DNA of 36,689 bases from Caballeronia sp. (GTDB lineage Bacteria > Pseudomonadota > Gammaproteobacteria > Burkholderiales > Burkholderiaceae): positions 1 to 36,689 of the forward strand of contig NZ_JAQGMM010000636.1 in NCBI RefSeq assembly GCF_028292365.1. Direction: 5' to 3'. Positions 16,498 to 24,075 of this stretch are shown here, in pieces. Under the pieces are notes generated by a model. It searched no databases and was not told the origin of the DNA. It saw only the letters and a program-made list of their open reading frames with translations. Positions within the stretch are counted from its first letter, which is position 1, and every line of letters starts with the position of its first letter. The position numbers and the translations under genes are program-made.

Positions 16498-17411
16498 TGC
16501 GCACCGCGGCGATGTCTGATCGATCTGAGCGCGACGCTCAAGCGCATGTCGTGTCGACAGGGTTGAACGGCCTCGGCGTAATGGGCTGGATGCCGACGCC
16601 GACCGTGGCCGTCGAGACGGTCACCGCCGCACCCGTCGCGGCGCTGTCGGCCACCCTGAACCGAGTCGATCCGTCGCCCGTCAGCGGCGACGCGTTGCCG
16701 CCGCTGTGGCATTGGCTTTATTTCCTGCCTTTGCATCGGCATGAGGACATCTGCACGGACGGCCACCCGATGCGCGGCGGCTTGCTGCCGCCGGTTTCGC
16801 TGCCACGTCGCATGTGGGCCGGCAGCCGTGTTCAGTTTGAGCGCCCGATCCGTATCGGGGACGCGGTCACCCGGACCTCCGAGGTCACCGCGATCAATGA
16901 AAAATCGGGACGCTCCGGACGTCTGGTGTTCGTGACCGTCCGGCATACGCTCAGCGATGACGCCGGGCGTCTGCTTAGCGAGGAGCAGGACATCGTGTAT
17001 CGGGATCTGGCGACTCCAGGGGCTCCGGCCCCGACACCGAAGGCGGCCCCGGCGGATGCGATGTTTTCGCGCGAGATCGTTCCTGACGAGGTGATGCTGT
17101 TCCGCTACTCGGCGCTGACTTTCAATAGCCATCGCATTCACTACGATCACCCGTATGCGACCGGCGTCGAAGGCTATCCCGGGCTCGTGGTGCATGGCCC
17201 GCTGCTCGCTACGCTGCTGCTCGATCTATTACGACGGGAGATGCCGGTCGCCGACGTCACTCATTTCGAGTTCAAGGCGCTACGGCCCACGTTTGCAGGT
17301 TATCTGCTTAGCCTGTGCGGACGGCTCGACGAGTCGGGCCACGCCGTCGACCTGTGGGCGCACGATCATGAAGGCTGGCTCACCATGAGCGCGCGCGCGC
17401 TCATCCTTTGA
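16497..17411 (+). CDS. FAS1-like/HTD2-type hydratase, mesaconyl-C4-CoA or itaconyl-CoA hydratase-like
   Basis: 304 residues, two hotdog halves. N-terminal half: GLLPPVSLPRRMWAGSRVQF and RPIRIGDAVTRTSEV. C-terminal half: the diagnostic RYSALTFNSHRIHYDHPYA (about 203-221) followed by GYPGLVVHGPLLATLLLDL. This pattern is typical of the mesaconyl-C4-CoA hydratase (Meh) and itaconyl-CoA hydratase group, whose product (S)-citramalyl-CoA is cleaved by CitE-like lyases. Two such lyases are in the same operon. Which C5 isomer is used cannot be told from sequence. Confidence 0.8.
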   Translation: MRTAAMSDRSERDAQAHVVSTGLNGLGVMGWMPTPTVAVETVTAAPVAALSATLNRVDPSPVSGDALPPLWHWLYFLPLHRHEDICTDGHPMRGGLLPPVSLPRRMWAGSRVQFERPIRIGDAVTRTSEVTAINEKSGRSGRLVFVTVRHTLSDDAGRLLSEEQDIVYRDLATPGAPAPTPKAAPADAMFSREIVPDEVMLFRYSALTFNSHRIHYDHPYATGVEGYPGLVVHGPLLATLLLDLLRREMPVADVTHFEFKALRPTFAGYLLSLCGRLDESGHAVDLWAHDHEGWLTMSARALIL

Positions 17412-17438
17412 CACTCTGGTACCACGACGGATCTCATC

Positions 17439-18599
17439 ATGTTGCAAGTGACCGACCAATTCGAAGACATCCGGTCCGCAGTGCGCGACCTGTGCAGTGC
17501 GTTTCCTGCGGAATATTTTCGTAAGATCGACGAGGCGCGCGGCTACCCCGAGGCGTTTGTCGATGCCCTGACGAAAGCGGGCTGGCTCGCTGCACTGATC
17601 CCGCAGGACTATGGCGGCTCGGGCCTCGGGTTGACCGAAGCGTCGGTGATCATGGAGGAGATTAACCGTGCCGGCGGGAACTCTGGCGCCTGTCACGGCC
17701 AGATGTACAACATGGGCACGCTGTTGCGTCATGGCTCGGAGGCGCAAAAGCGCCACTATTTGCCGCAGATCGCGAGCGGTGCACTGCGGCTGCAATCGAT
17801 GGGCGTAACCGAGCCCTCTACCGGCACCGATACCACGCGAATCAAGACGACCGCCGAGCGGCGTGGCGACCGCTATGTCGTGAACGGACAAAAGGTCTGG
17901 ATCTCAAGGGTGCAACACTCCGACCTGATGATCCTTCTAGCGCGTACCACACCGCTAGCCGACGTACAGAAAAAATCCGATGGCATGTCAATCTTCCTCG
18001 TTGACCTGCGCGAGGCGATCGGCAACGGCATGACGGTGCAGCCAATCCTGAACATGGTCAACCATGAAACCAATGAACTGTTCTTCGACAACCTGGAGAT
18101 CCCCGCCGAGAACCTGATCGGCGAAGAGGGCAAGGGCTTCAAATACATTCTCGACGGTCTGAATGCGGAGCGTACGTTGATCGCGGCGGAATGTATTGGC
18201 GACGGTTACTGGTTCATCGACAAGGTGTCGAAGTACGTCAACGAGCGCGTCGTGTTCGGGCGTCCGATCGGACAGAACCAGGGCGTACAGTTTCCGATCG
18301 CGCGCGCCTACGTCAACGTCGAAGCGGCCAGCCTGATGAGGTTCCAGGCAGCACATCTATTCGACGCGCACCAGCCATGCGGCGCACAGGCCAACATGGC
18401 CAAGCTGCTGGCGGCAGATGCTTCGTGGGAAGCGGCCAATGCGTGTCTGCAATTCCACGGAGGCTTCGGCTTTGCCTGCGAATACGATGTCGAACGGAAA
18501 TTCCGCGAGACCCGGCTCTATCAGGTGGCGCCCATTTCGACGAACCTGATCCTGTCTTTCGTGGCGGAGCATGTGTTGGGCTTGCCGCGTTCGTTTTAG
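17439..18599 (+). CDS. Acyl-CoA dehydrogenase lacking the C-terminal Glu base
   Basis: 386 residues, FAD-dependent. VTEPSTGTDTTRIKT (about 123-137), GQKVWISRVQHSD, VVFGRPIGQNQGVQFPIA and QFHGGFGFACEYDVERKFRETRLYQ are all acyl-CoA dehydrogenase hallmarks. The canonical C-terminal YEGTSQ with the catalytic Glu is replaced by YQVAPISTN (361-369). A Glu is present in helix G, LNAERTLIAAE (Glu244), the position of the catalytic base in isovaleryl-CoA dehydrogenase. A branched-chain or dicarboxylic acyl-CoA substrate is therefore inferred. Electrons would go to the EtfBA encoded in operon C. Fourth gene of operon F. Confidence 0.9.
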   Translation: MLQVTDQFEDIRSAVRDLCSAFPAEYFRKIDEARGYPEAFVDALTKAGWLAALIPQDYGGSGLGLTEASVIMEEINRAGGNSGACHGQMYNMGTLLRHGSEAQKRHYLPQIASGALRLQSMGVTEPSTGTDTTRIKTTAERRGDRYVVNGQKVWISRVQHSDLMILLARTTPLADVQKKSDGMSIFLVDLREAIGNGMTVQPILNMVNHETNELFFDNLEIPAENLIGEEGKGFKYILDGLNAERTLIAAECIGDGYWFIDKVSKYVNERVVFGRPIGQNQGVQFPIARAYVNVEAASLMRFQAAHLFDAHQPCGAQANMAKLLAADASWEAANACLQFHGGFGFACEYDVERKFRETRLYQVAPISTNLILSFVAEHVLGLPRSF

Positions 18600-18647
18600 A
18601 CATGATCGCACCGCAGCCCATCTTTCGTGCGGACGTGCAAGGGTGGG

Positions 18648-18719
18648 ATCAACACGATTCGGACCGTCGGCTGTCTCGTTCCGTTCGGAGGGATGAAGCG
18701 CGGCGGCTATGGCCGCTAA
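18648..18719 (+). pseudogene. Aldehyde dehydrogenase C-terminal fragment
   Basis: Between the dehydrogenase and the second lyase one frame reads INTIRTVGCLVPFGGMKRGG then YGR and a stop. PFGGMK-(S/G)GYGR preceded by I-N-T is the C-terminal signature of NAD-dependent aldehyde dehydrogenases. No other part of an aldehyde dehydrogenase is nearby, and about 24 codons remain. The surrounding 18600-18897 holds nothing else recognisable. It is the scar of a deleted gene in an otherwise tightly packed operon. Confidence 0.7.
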
Positions 18720-18897
18720 AAGCGGGCGGGGCGTGATCGGCAACTTCTGCAGATCAAGGGCCATTGGCTGGACTATGCGAAGGCGAAGCCCGGGCCCGAG
18801 CCGTTTGTCATGCGGTTGCAGTTGGAAAGATCTGACCCCGTGCGCTGATGGTGCGGCCTGTGACAGCGCCCAGTTGCCCGAATGAAGGAGCTAATAG

Positions 18898-19779
18898 ATG
18901 CAGAGATTGCCAGGGAACAGTCAATGTCAGTCGTGGTCTCTCGGGGCGCCGGGCGTGGGGGCAACGTGCTCGGCACGGCTGCCAAGGTCATACCTGTTCG
19001 TACCGGCGGACCGGTTGGACCGCCTCGACAAAGCGCTCGCGTCGGGCGCCGACGCAGTCATTGTCGATCTTGAGGACGCGGTGTCTCCAGACGTAAAAAT
19101 TGCCGCACGCACGCTGGTCGCCTCCTGGTTGACGCCGGCACGCGAGGTGTACATACGCATTAATGGAGCTGGCACCGAATGGTTCAAGCAGGATGTCGCC
19201 CATTTCGCGAACCACGCAGGCGTCGCCGGGATCGTGTTGCCGAAGGCAGAGTCCGCGGAGCAGATTGTCACGGTACTCGAGACAGCGCACGATCGTCTTG
19301 TCGTACTGCCGATCATCGAGACAGCGCAAGGATTCTGGAATCTCGTCGAGCTATGCCGGGCGCCACGGGTATCGCGTGTCATGTTTGGTTCGCTCGATTT
19401 TCAGATCGACCTCGGTCTCGCAGACGACCCCGAGGTCCTGCTTGCGTACCGCTCGCAACTTGTACTAGTCTCGCGCGTCGCTGGCATCGGTGCGCCGGTC
19501 GATGGTGTCACCACGACGCTCGACGACGACGGCGCAACCTTCGCCGACGCAAAACGGGCACAGCGCATGGGTTTTCGCGGCAAGCTGTGCATTCATCCAA
19601 AACAGATCGACTCCGTGCATCGCGCCTTCAGTCACACGAGAGCGGAGCGGGCGTGGGCGCAGCGTGTGCTGGATACGGTAGCGGCGAATGGGGGTGCGGC
19701 TGTTTCCATCGACGGCAAGATGGTCGATCTGCCGATGATACTTAAGGCGCGGGAAATTGCGGGCTCGTTCGACGCGTGA
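18898..19779 (+). CDS. CoA-ester lyase, CitE / citramalyl-CoA lyase-like (second copy)
   Basis: 293 residues. The family homology starts at PRSYLFVPADRLDRLDKAL (about residue 29), so the first 28 residues from the ATG at 18898 may be extra or out of register. AAGGAG lies 9 nt before this ATG. Then GADAVIVDLEDAV, YIRINGAG, GIVLPKAES, VLPIIETAQGF (metal Glu), MFGSLDFQIDLG (metal Asp), GAPVDGVTTTLDD and GKLCIHPKQI: the complete CitE/RipC set. Likely cleaves citramalyl-CoA to acetyl-CoA and pyruvate or a related ester. It is probably the last gene of operon F, although the ALDH scar upstream leaves room for its own promoter. Confidence 0.85.
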   Translation: MQRLPGNSQCQSWSLGAPGVGATCSARLPRSYLFVPADRLDRLDKALASGADAVIVDLEDAVSPDVKIAARTLVASWLTPAREVYIRINGAGTEWFKQDVAHFANHAGVAGIVLPKAESAEQIVTVLETAHDRLVVLPIIETAQGFWNLVELCRAPRVSRVMFGSLDFQIDLGLADDPEVLLAYRSQLVLVSRVAGIGAPVDGVTTTLDDDGATFADAKRAQRMGFRGKLCIHPKQIDSVHRAFSHTRAERAWAQRVLDTVAANGGAAVSIDGKMVDLPMILKAREIAGSFDA

Positions 19780-19950
19780 GGCGTCCGTTTTTGTCGGGTA
19801 ATGCCGAAAACGGGCAAAACCGATACCAATGTCGCATGGTTCGCTCGGTTGGGCTGGAGTATTGGCGAGTACGTGGACGAAGCTTTGGCGAGGCGGCTAC
19901 AGGTAGCGACTCCGAGACCGGAGGCACACGGCCTCCGGTTGAGCGATTCA
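19780..19950. terminator. Convergent intergenic region with hairpin
   Basis: Between operons F and B, whose ends face each other. ACCGGAGGC (19917-19925), 5-nt loop, GCCTCCGGT (19931-19939) gives a perfect 9-bp stem, without a U-tract. It is probably a shared bidirectional terminator. A plus-strand open frame (19801-20004) crosses the region but has no ribosome site or recognisable content. Confidence 0.55.
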
Positions 19951-21090
19951 TTACGGCAAAGTCTGCAACCGGCCGAGAATTTCTTCGTTGTGCTCCCCCA
20001 GTAAAGGAGGCGGACGCACTTGCTTCGACCGCTCTCCGTCGTAGCTGATCGGGCAGCGCACCGTTTTGAATTCCCCCATTGTCTGGTGCCGGGCTGAGAT
20101 CAGTAACTCCATGTGTTTCGCCTGAGGATCTTCCAGCGCTTCGCTCGCGTCGTACATGGGCGCATGGGGGACGTCCCTTTCCTCAAGGCGGCGACACCAC
20201 TGCGCACGGTCAAGCGTCTTGAAGCGCTCTGACAATATTCCGGCGAGCATGACCTGGTTGGCGATACGGCTGTCCCGATTGGAAAATCTGGGGTCCTGCA
20301 GCAAGGCTGGCCGCTCAATCGCGTCTGCCAGACCAATCCAGAACTTCTCCGGCGACGACATGTGAAGCGCAATCCACTTGCCGTCAGCACATTCAAGGAC
20401 GTAGGTCTGCGACACGCTCGGTCGCGTATAAGGTCCAACAATCTCACCGGCCTGGTAGAAGTGCGTGAATGCGTCGAGGTTGAAATGCGTCATTGCCTCC
20501 AGCATCGACAGTTCGACCTTTCGTCCCTTGCCGGTTCGCTCGCGTTCATACAGCGCGCCTAGAATGCCGTATGTCGCGTAGAAAGCGGTCATGGAATCCG
20601 CGAGTGCGGGACCCACGACCCGCGGATTCTCCGGGTTGATGAGCGTGCTCAGCAGGCCGCTTGCCGCCTGCGCGACGCCGTCGTAAGCCGGTCGAAGCGC
20701 GGCGGGGCCGGTCGGGCCGAAGCCGCTGATCGAGCAGTAGATGAGCCTGGGGTTGATTTTCTGCAGACGCTCGGCGCCCGCGTTCAACCGCTCGGCGGCA
20801 CCGGGCCGGAAGTTCTGAATGTAGACGTCTGCGGTACGAATCAATTCGTCGAATTCTTCCAGATCTTCAGGCGTCTTGGTGTTGAGCGTGATGCTGCGTT
20901 TGTTACGATTACATGCCTGAAAATGAGGGCTATATAGACCGCCTTTGAACGAGCGCAGCGGATCGCCAATGCCCGGCTGCTCGATCTTGATGACGTCGGC
21001 GCCCAGATCGCCGAGTAGCATGCCGGCCGCGGGGCCCGTGATGAACGTCCCTTGGTCCACGACCCGAATGCCCTGCAGAACACTGACCAT
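19951..21090 (-). CDS. Type III CoA-transferase, CaiB/BaiF family
   Basis: 379 residues. LQGIRVVDQGTFITGPAAGMLLGDLGADVIKIE at the N-terminus, [32 protein letters not shown], and PALADSMTAF with Asp165, the position of the aspartate that forms the covalent acyl intermediate in formyl-CoA transferase. It lacks the racemase His-Asp-Glu signature seen at 7803. It would move CoA between an acyl-CoA donor and a free acid. Third and last gene of operon B. Acid specificity unknown; succinyl-CoA is a common donor in this family. Confidence 0.85.
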   Translation of the reverse strand: MVSVLQGIRVVDQGTFITGPAAGMLLGDLGADVIKIEQPGIGDPLRSFKGGLYSPHFQACNRNKRSITLNTKTPEDLEEFDELIRTADVYIQNFRPGAAERLNAGAERLQKINPRLIYCSISGFGPTGPAALRPAYDGVAQAASGLLSTLINPENPRVVGPALADSMTAFYATYGILGALYERERTGKGRKVELSMLEAMTHFNLDAFTHFYQAGEIVGPYTRPSVSQTYVLECADGKWIALHMSSPEKFWIGLADAIERPALLQDPRFSNRDSRIANQVMLAGILSERFKTLDRAQWCRRLEERDVPHAPMYDASEALEDPQAKHMELLISARHQTMGEFKTVRCPISYDGERSKQVRPPPLLGEHNEEILGRLQTLP

Positions 21091-21128
21091 TGCTTTGTCT
21101 CCTGTGTCTCATTGTGATGACGCACGCG

Positions 21129-22295
21129 TCAGTAGGACTTCGGCAACCCCAGCTTTTTCTCGGCGATGTTCGACAGCACGAGTTGGGGGCTGATCGGCGC
21201 GATGTACAGAATCATCACTTCGCGCATCAGGCGTTCGACGTGATACTCCTTGGCGTAGCCATAGCCGCCATGAGTCAGGATCGCCTGCTGGCAAGTCTTG
21301 AGCGCCGCCACCGACGCGAGCAGTTTGGCCGCGTTCGCCTCGGAGCCGCATGGCTTACCCTTGTCGTAGAGCGATGCCGCGCAGAACGCCATGTGGTTGG
21401 CCGCCTCAAGGTCCGCCCAGTTTTGTGCGAGCGGGTGCTGAATGCCTTGATTCATGCCTATCGGCCGGTCGAAGACCACTCGATCTTTTGCATACTGCAC
21501 CGCGCGAGCGAGCGCGGCGCGGCCGGCCCCGATCGCTTCGGCTGCCACGAAAATGCGCTCGGGGTTCATGCCGTGAAGTACGTACTGGAATCCTTTACCT
21601 TCCTCGCCGATGCGGTCTTCCACAGCACACGGCAGGTTGTCGATAAACAGTTCGTTGGAGTCGACCGCCTTGCGGCCCATCTTGTCGATTTCGCGAATCT
21701 CAACATACCGGCGGTCGAGCTTCGTGTAGAAGAGACTAAGACCCTCGGTCGGTTTCTTTACCTCTTCGATCGGCGTGGTGCGCGCGAGGATCAATACATT
21801 GTCGGCAACCTGCGCCGTTGAAATCCAGACCTTGTGGCCGGAGATCAGGTAACGGTCGCCATCGCGTACCGCCCGCGTCTTGATCTTGGTCGTGTTGAGA
21901 CCGGCATCCGGCTCGGTCACCGCGAAGCAGGCCTTGACCTCGCCGCGGATCAGCGGCGGCAGCATGCGCCGTTTCTGGTCTTCATTGCCGAACACCACTA
22001 CCGGATTGAGGCCGAAGATATTCATATGGACCGACGAGCAGGCGCTCATCGCACCACCGGATTCGGAGATGGTCTGCAGCAACACGGCCGCCTCGGTAAT
22101 GCCGAGCCCAGCGCCGCCGTATTCCTCCGGCATGGCAATACCCAGCCAGCCGGCATCGGCGATCGCGCGGTAGAACTCCTCGGGGAAACCGCCATCGCGG
22201 TCTTTCTTCAACCAATAATCCGGTCCGAAGTTCGCGCAGATGCGCGACACTGCCTCACGAATATTGCGTTGATCTTCGTTCAATTCATAGTCCAT
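21129..22295 (-). CDS. Acyl-CoA dehydrogenase lacking the C-terminal Glu base (second)
   Basis: 388 residues. FAVTEPDAGLNTTKIKTRA, SGHKVWISTAQ, MGRKAVDSNELF, VVFDRPIGMNQGIQHPLA and THGGYGYAKEYHVERLMRE mark the family. As in the protein at 17439, the C-terminal YEGTSQ is replaced (LYIAPISPQLVLSN), while helix G keeps a Glu in MNPERIFVAAE (Glu246). This suggests the isovaleryl-CoA-dehydrogenase type of base and a branched substrate. Middle gene of operon B, 39 nt before the CaiB gene. Paralogous to the protein at 17439, so two consecutive dehydrogenations or two stereoisomers are possible. Confidence 0.9.
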   Translation of the reverse strand: MDYELNEDQRNIREAVSRICANFGPDYWLKKDRDGGFPEEFYRAIADAGWLGIAMPEEYGGAGLGITEAAVLLQTISESGGAMSACSSVHMNIFGLNPVVVFGNEDQKRRMLPPLIRGEVKACFAVTEPDAGLNTTKIKTRAVRDGDRYLISGHKVWISTAQVADNVLILARTTPIEEVKKPTEGLSLFYTKLDRRYVEIREIDKMGRKAVDSNELFIDNLPCAVEDRIGEEGKGFQYVLHGMNPERIFVAAEAIGAGRAALARAVQYAKDRVVFDRPIGMNQGIQHPLAQNWADLEAANHMAFCAASLYDKGKPCGSEANAAKLLASVAALKTCQQAILTHGGYGYAKEYHVERLMREVMILYIAPISPQLVLSNIAEKKLGLPKSY

Positions 22296-22404
22296 GATTC
22301 ATATCTCCAATACCATGCGGTGTATTGCTGTCTAACCGGTCGTTCCCAACGAGGCCGGGCGAGGTGCTGCGTTTTGGTGGTTCACAGCGCGGTGGTTCAC
22401 TGCG

Positions 22405-23697
22405 CTACAGGTAGTTCACTGTCCTGGCGACCGCGTGGCCGCGGCGTTCGAGGCTTTCACGGAAGTCCGGGTGGGCAATCGCCGTGATGGCTGCGACCCG
22501 TTCACGCAGACTTTTCCCGCGCAGCTCGGCGATGCCCCACTCGGTGACCACCACATCGACATCGCTGCGTGGCGTGGTCACCACTGCGCCCGACAGCCGG
22601 GGTACGATGCGGCTCAGCGTGCCATTGCGTGCGGTCGAAGGCAGCAACATGATGGAGCGTCCTCCGGTTGATCCGTTTGCACCCCTTACGAAATCTATCT
22701 GACCGCCCACTGCGCCAATATAGTTGCCGTTCAGGCTCTCGGCATTGACCTGGCCTGTGATGTCGATCTCAATCGCTCCGTTGATCGCAATGAAATGGGG
22801 GATGGCGCGAAGTACGCTGATGTCATGCGTCTGTGATGCGGGCGCGAGGCGGATGCTGTCATTGCGATGTGCAAAGTCCAGCAACTGCCGGCTGCCCATG
22901 AGCAGCCCTGCCACACTGACGCCACTATGGCTTGGCTTGTGAGCATTGTTGATCACCCCGCTTTTCATCAATTCGGCTACGCCGTCGCCCAGCACACCGG
23001 AATGAATCCCCAGGCTGCGATGATCGCGAAGTGCATGGAGTACGAGGTCAGGCAAGGTACCGATACCGAGTTCGAGTGTGGCGCCATCCGGGATAAGGGA
23101 GCTGGTCCATTGAGCGATGGCGCGTTCCTCGCTGCTTGCGTCGTCGAGGCTTTTGGTGGTGAACAGGATCGGCTCGCGGGACGTATGAACTGCAACGTGC
23201 GGATGAATGTCTTCCGGCAGTTCCGCACCGTAGACCCATGGCACACGGTCGCTGATTTCAGCGATAACCACACGCGCGCGGCGAGCCGCATCAATGATGT
23301 AGTCATTTGTCAGTCCCAGATTGAAGCGACCGCGCTCGTCGGGCTCGCTTACAGTGAGGAGCACGACGTCGGCCTGGAATATGCCCTGTGAAAACAGACG
23401 AGGTAGATCGGAATAGTGAGCCGGCACGATATCGAGCACGCCGGCGGCAAAAAGCGGCGCGTTGCGCGCGGTGCCGCAATAGCTTTTGAAGACGATCGAA
23501 TCGCCGTGCTCCGGCTTGAACGTATCGGAGTACGTGGGCCCGATGAACATCTGGAACGGACCGATCGCCTCGCGCTGTTGCACCAGCGCGCGAGTCAATG
23601 CAACCGGTTCGGCGACCCCCTGACTGCAGACGACGGAGTCGCCCGAGCGGATAAATGCCGACAGATCCAGCGCATCGATGCTATTGCAAACAATCAT
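22405..23697 (-). CDS. Acetyl-CoA hydrolase/transferase-family CoA-transferase
   Basis: 430 residues, class I CoA-transferase fold in two halves. ELGIGTLPDLVLHAL is the CoA-binding region; AINGAIEIDITGQVNAESLNG and SDVDVVVTEWGIAELRGKSLRERVAAITAIAHPDFR are the conserved C-terminal blocks. The motif where 4-hydroxybutyrate/butyrate CoA-transferases carry the catalytic Glu (GIHTE) reads GIHSG here (Gly234). It may form acyl-CoA from a free acid using acetyl- or succinyl-CoA. Itaconate CoA-transferase (Ict/RipA) belongs to this broad family, and hydratase and lyase partners exist in operon F, so itaconate or a relative is one candidate substrate. First gene of operon B. Confidence 0.8.
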   Translation of the reverse strand: MIVCNSIDALDLSAFIRSGDSVVCSQGVAEPVALTRALVQQREAIGPFQMFIGPTYSDTFKPEHGDSIVFKSYCGTARNAPLFAAGVLDIVPAHYSDLPRLFSQGIFQADVVLLTVSEPDERGRFNLGLTNDYIIDAARRARVVIAEISDRVPWVYGAELPEDIHPHVAVHTSREPILFTTKSLDDASSEERAIAQWTSSLIPDGATLELGIGTLPDLVLHALRDHRSLGIHSGVLGDGVAELMKSGVINNAHKPSHSGVSVAGLLMGSRQLLDFAHRNDSIRLAPASQTHDISVLRAIPHFIAINGAIEIDITGQVNAESLNGNYIGAVGGQIDFVRGANGSTGGRSIMLLPSTARNGTLSRIVPRLSGAVVTTPRSDVDVVVTEWGIAELRGKSLRERVAAITAIAHPDFRESLERRGHAVARTVNYL

Positions 23698-23826
23698 TCT
23701 CTCTCTCCCCTATGACTGAAAAGACGGGTTGCCGGTCGTCCTTGAATCAGCGCATCACCTGCGAGTCGCAGATCCTGCGTGCGGCAACGACGCGTTTGGG
23801 ATAGCGATGTTGAGCTAATGGTCTGA

Positions 23827-23880
23827 ATCGTAGGGATCGCAGGGCGCTTCTTCAATTTGTGACTCGCGAAGCGCGGATTC
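23827..23880 (-). promoter_or_regulatory. Promoter/operator B of the shared regulon
   Basis: On the minus strand: GAATCC, 3 nt, CTTCGCGA-G-TCACAAA, -35 TTGAAG (23850-23855), 17 nt, -10 TACGAT (23827-23832). The 22-bp core is identical to that of site C. It would drive the CoA-transferase, dehydrogenase and CaiB genes. Confidence 0.75.
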
Positions 23881-23958
23881 ACGTTCCGCGAATACACGGA
23901 CACGGCAGGCGCGCTTGCCGGCAGACCTGAGCGCTATGCCCGCTCATTCGTCAAACAT

Positions 23959-24012
23959 GAAGCGACGCTTCGCGAGTCACAAATTGAAGCCCGCTGTGGC
24001 AACTCGTAGGAT
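23959..24012 (+). promoter_or_regulatory. Promoter/operator C of the shared regulon
   Basis: GAAGCG, 3 nt, CTTCGCGA-G-TCACAAA, -35 TTGAAG (23984-23989), 17 nt, -10 TAGGAT (24007-24012). It places transcription start near 24019, which rules out the upstream GTG at 24019 as a normal start and supports the ATG at 24076 for the first gene of operon C. Confidence 0.75.
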
Positions 24013-24075
24013 GCATTCGTGTCCTCGCAAGAGTTTTCACACGGACAGCGGTCAAGACATGCACAAGGTCACTCC

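Larger units (their letters stand above)
23698..24075. other. Divergent control region between operons B and C
   Basis: 378 bp without a gene. It holds two face-out copies of the shared operator/promoter, B on the minus strand and C on the plus strand, with the GAAG arms 78 bp apart. Their 22-bp cores are identical. A purine/pyrimidine-mixed 70-bp leader follows C and a longer one (about 120 nt) follows B. Nothing else was recognised. Confidence 0.6.

Noticed and set aside
16068-17195. Minus-strand open frame of 375 codons
   Set aside because: Antisense to the two hydratase genes; Arg/His-rich with no motif.
19801-20004. Plus-strand open frame of 67 codons in the convergent region
   Set aside because: No ribosome site, overlaps the end of the CaiB gene antisense and contains the terminator hairpin.
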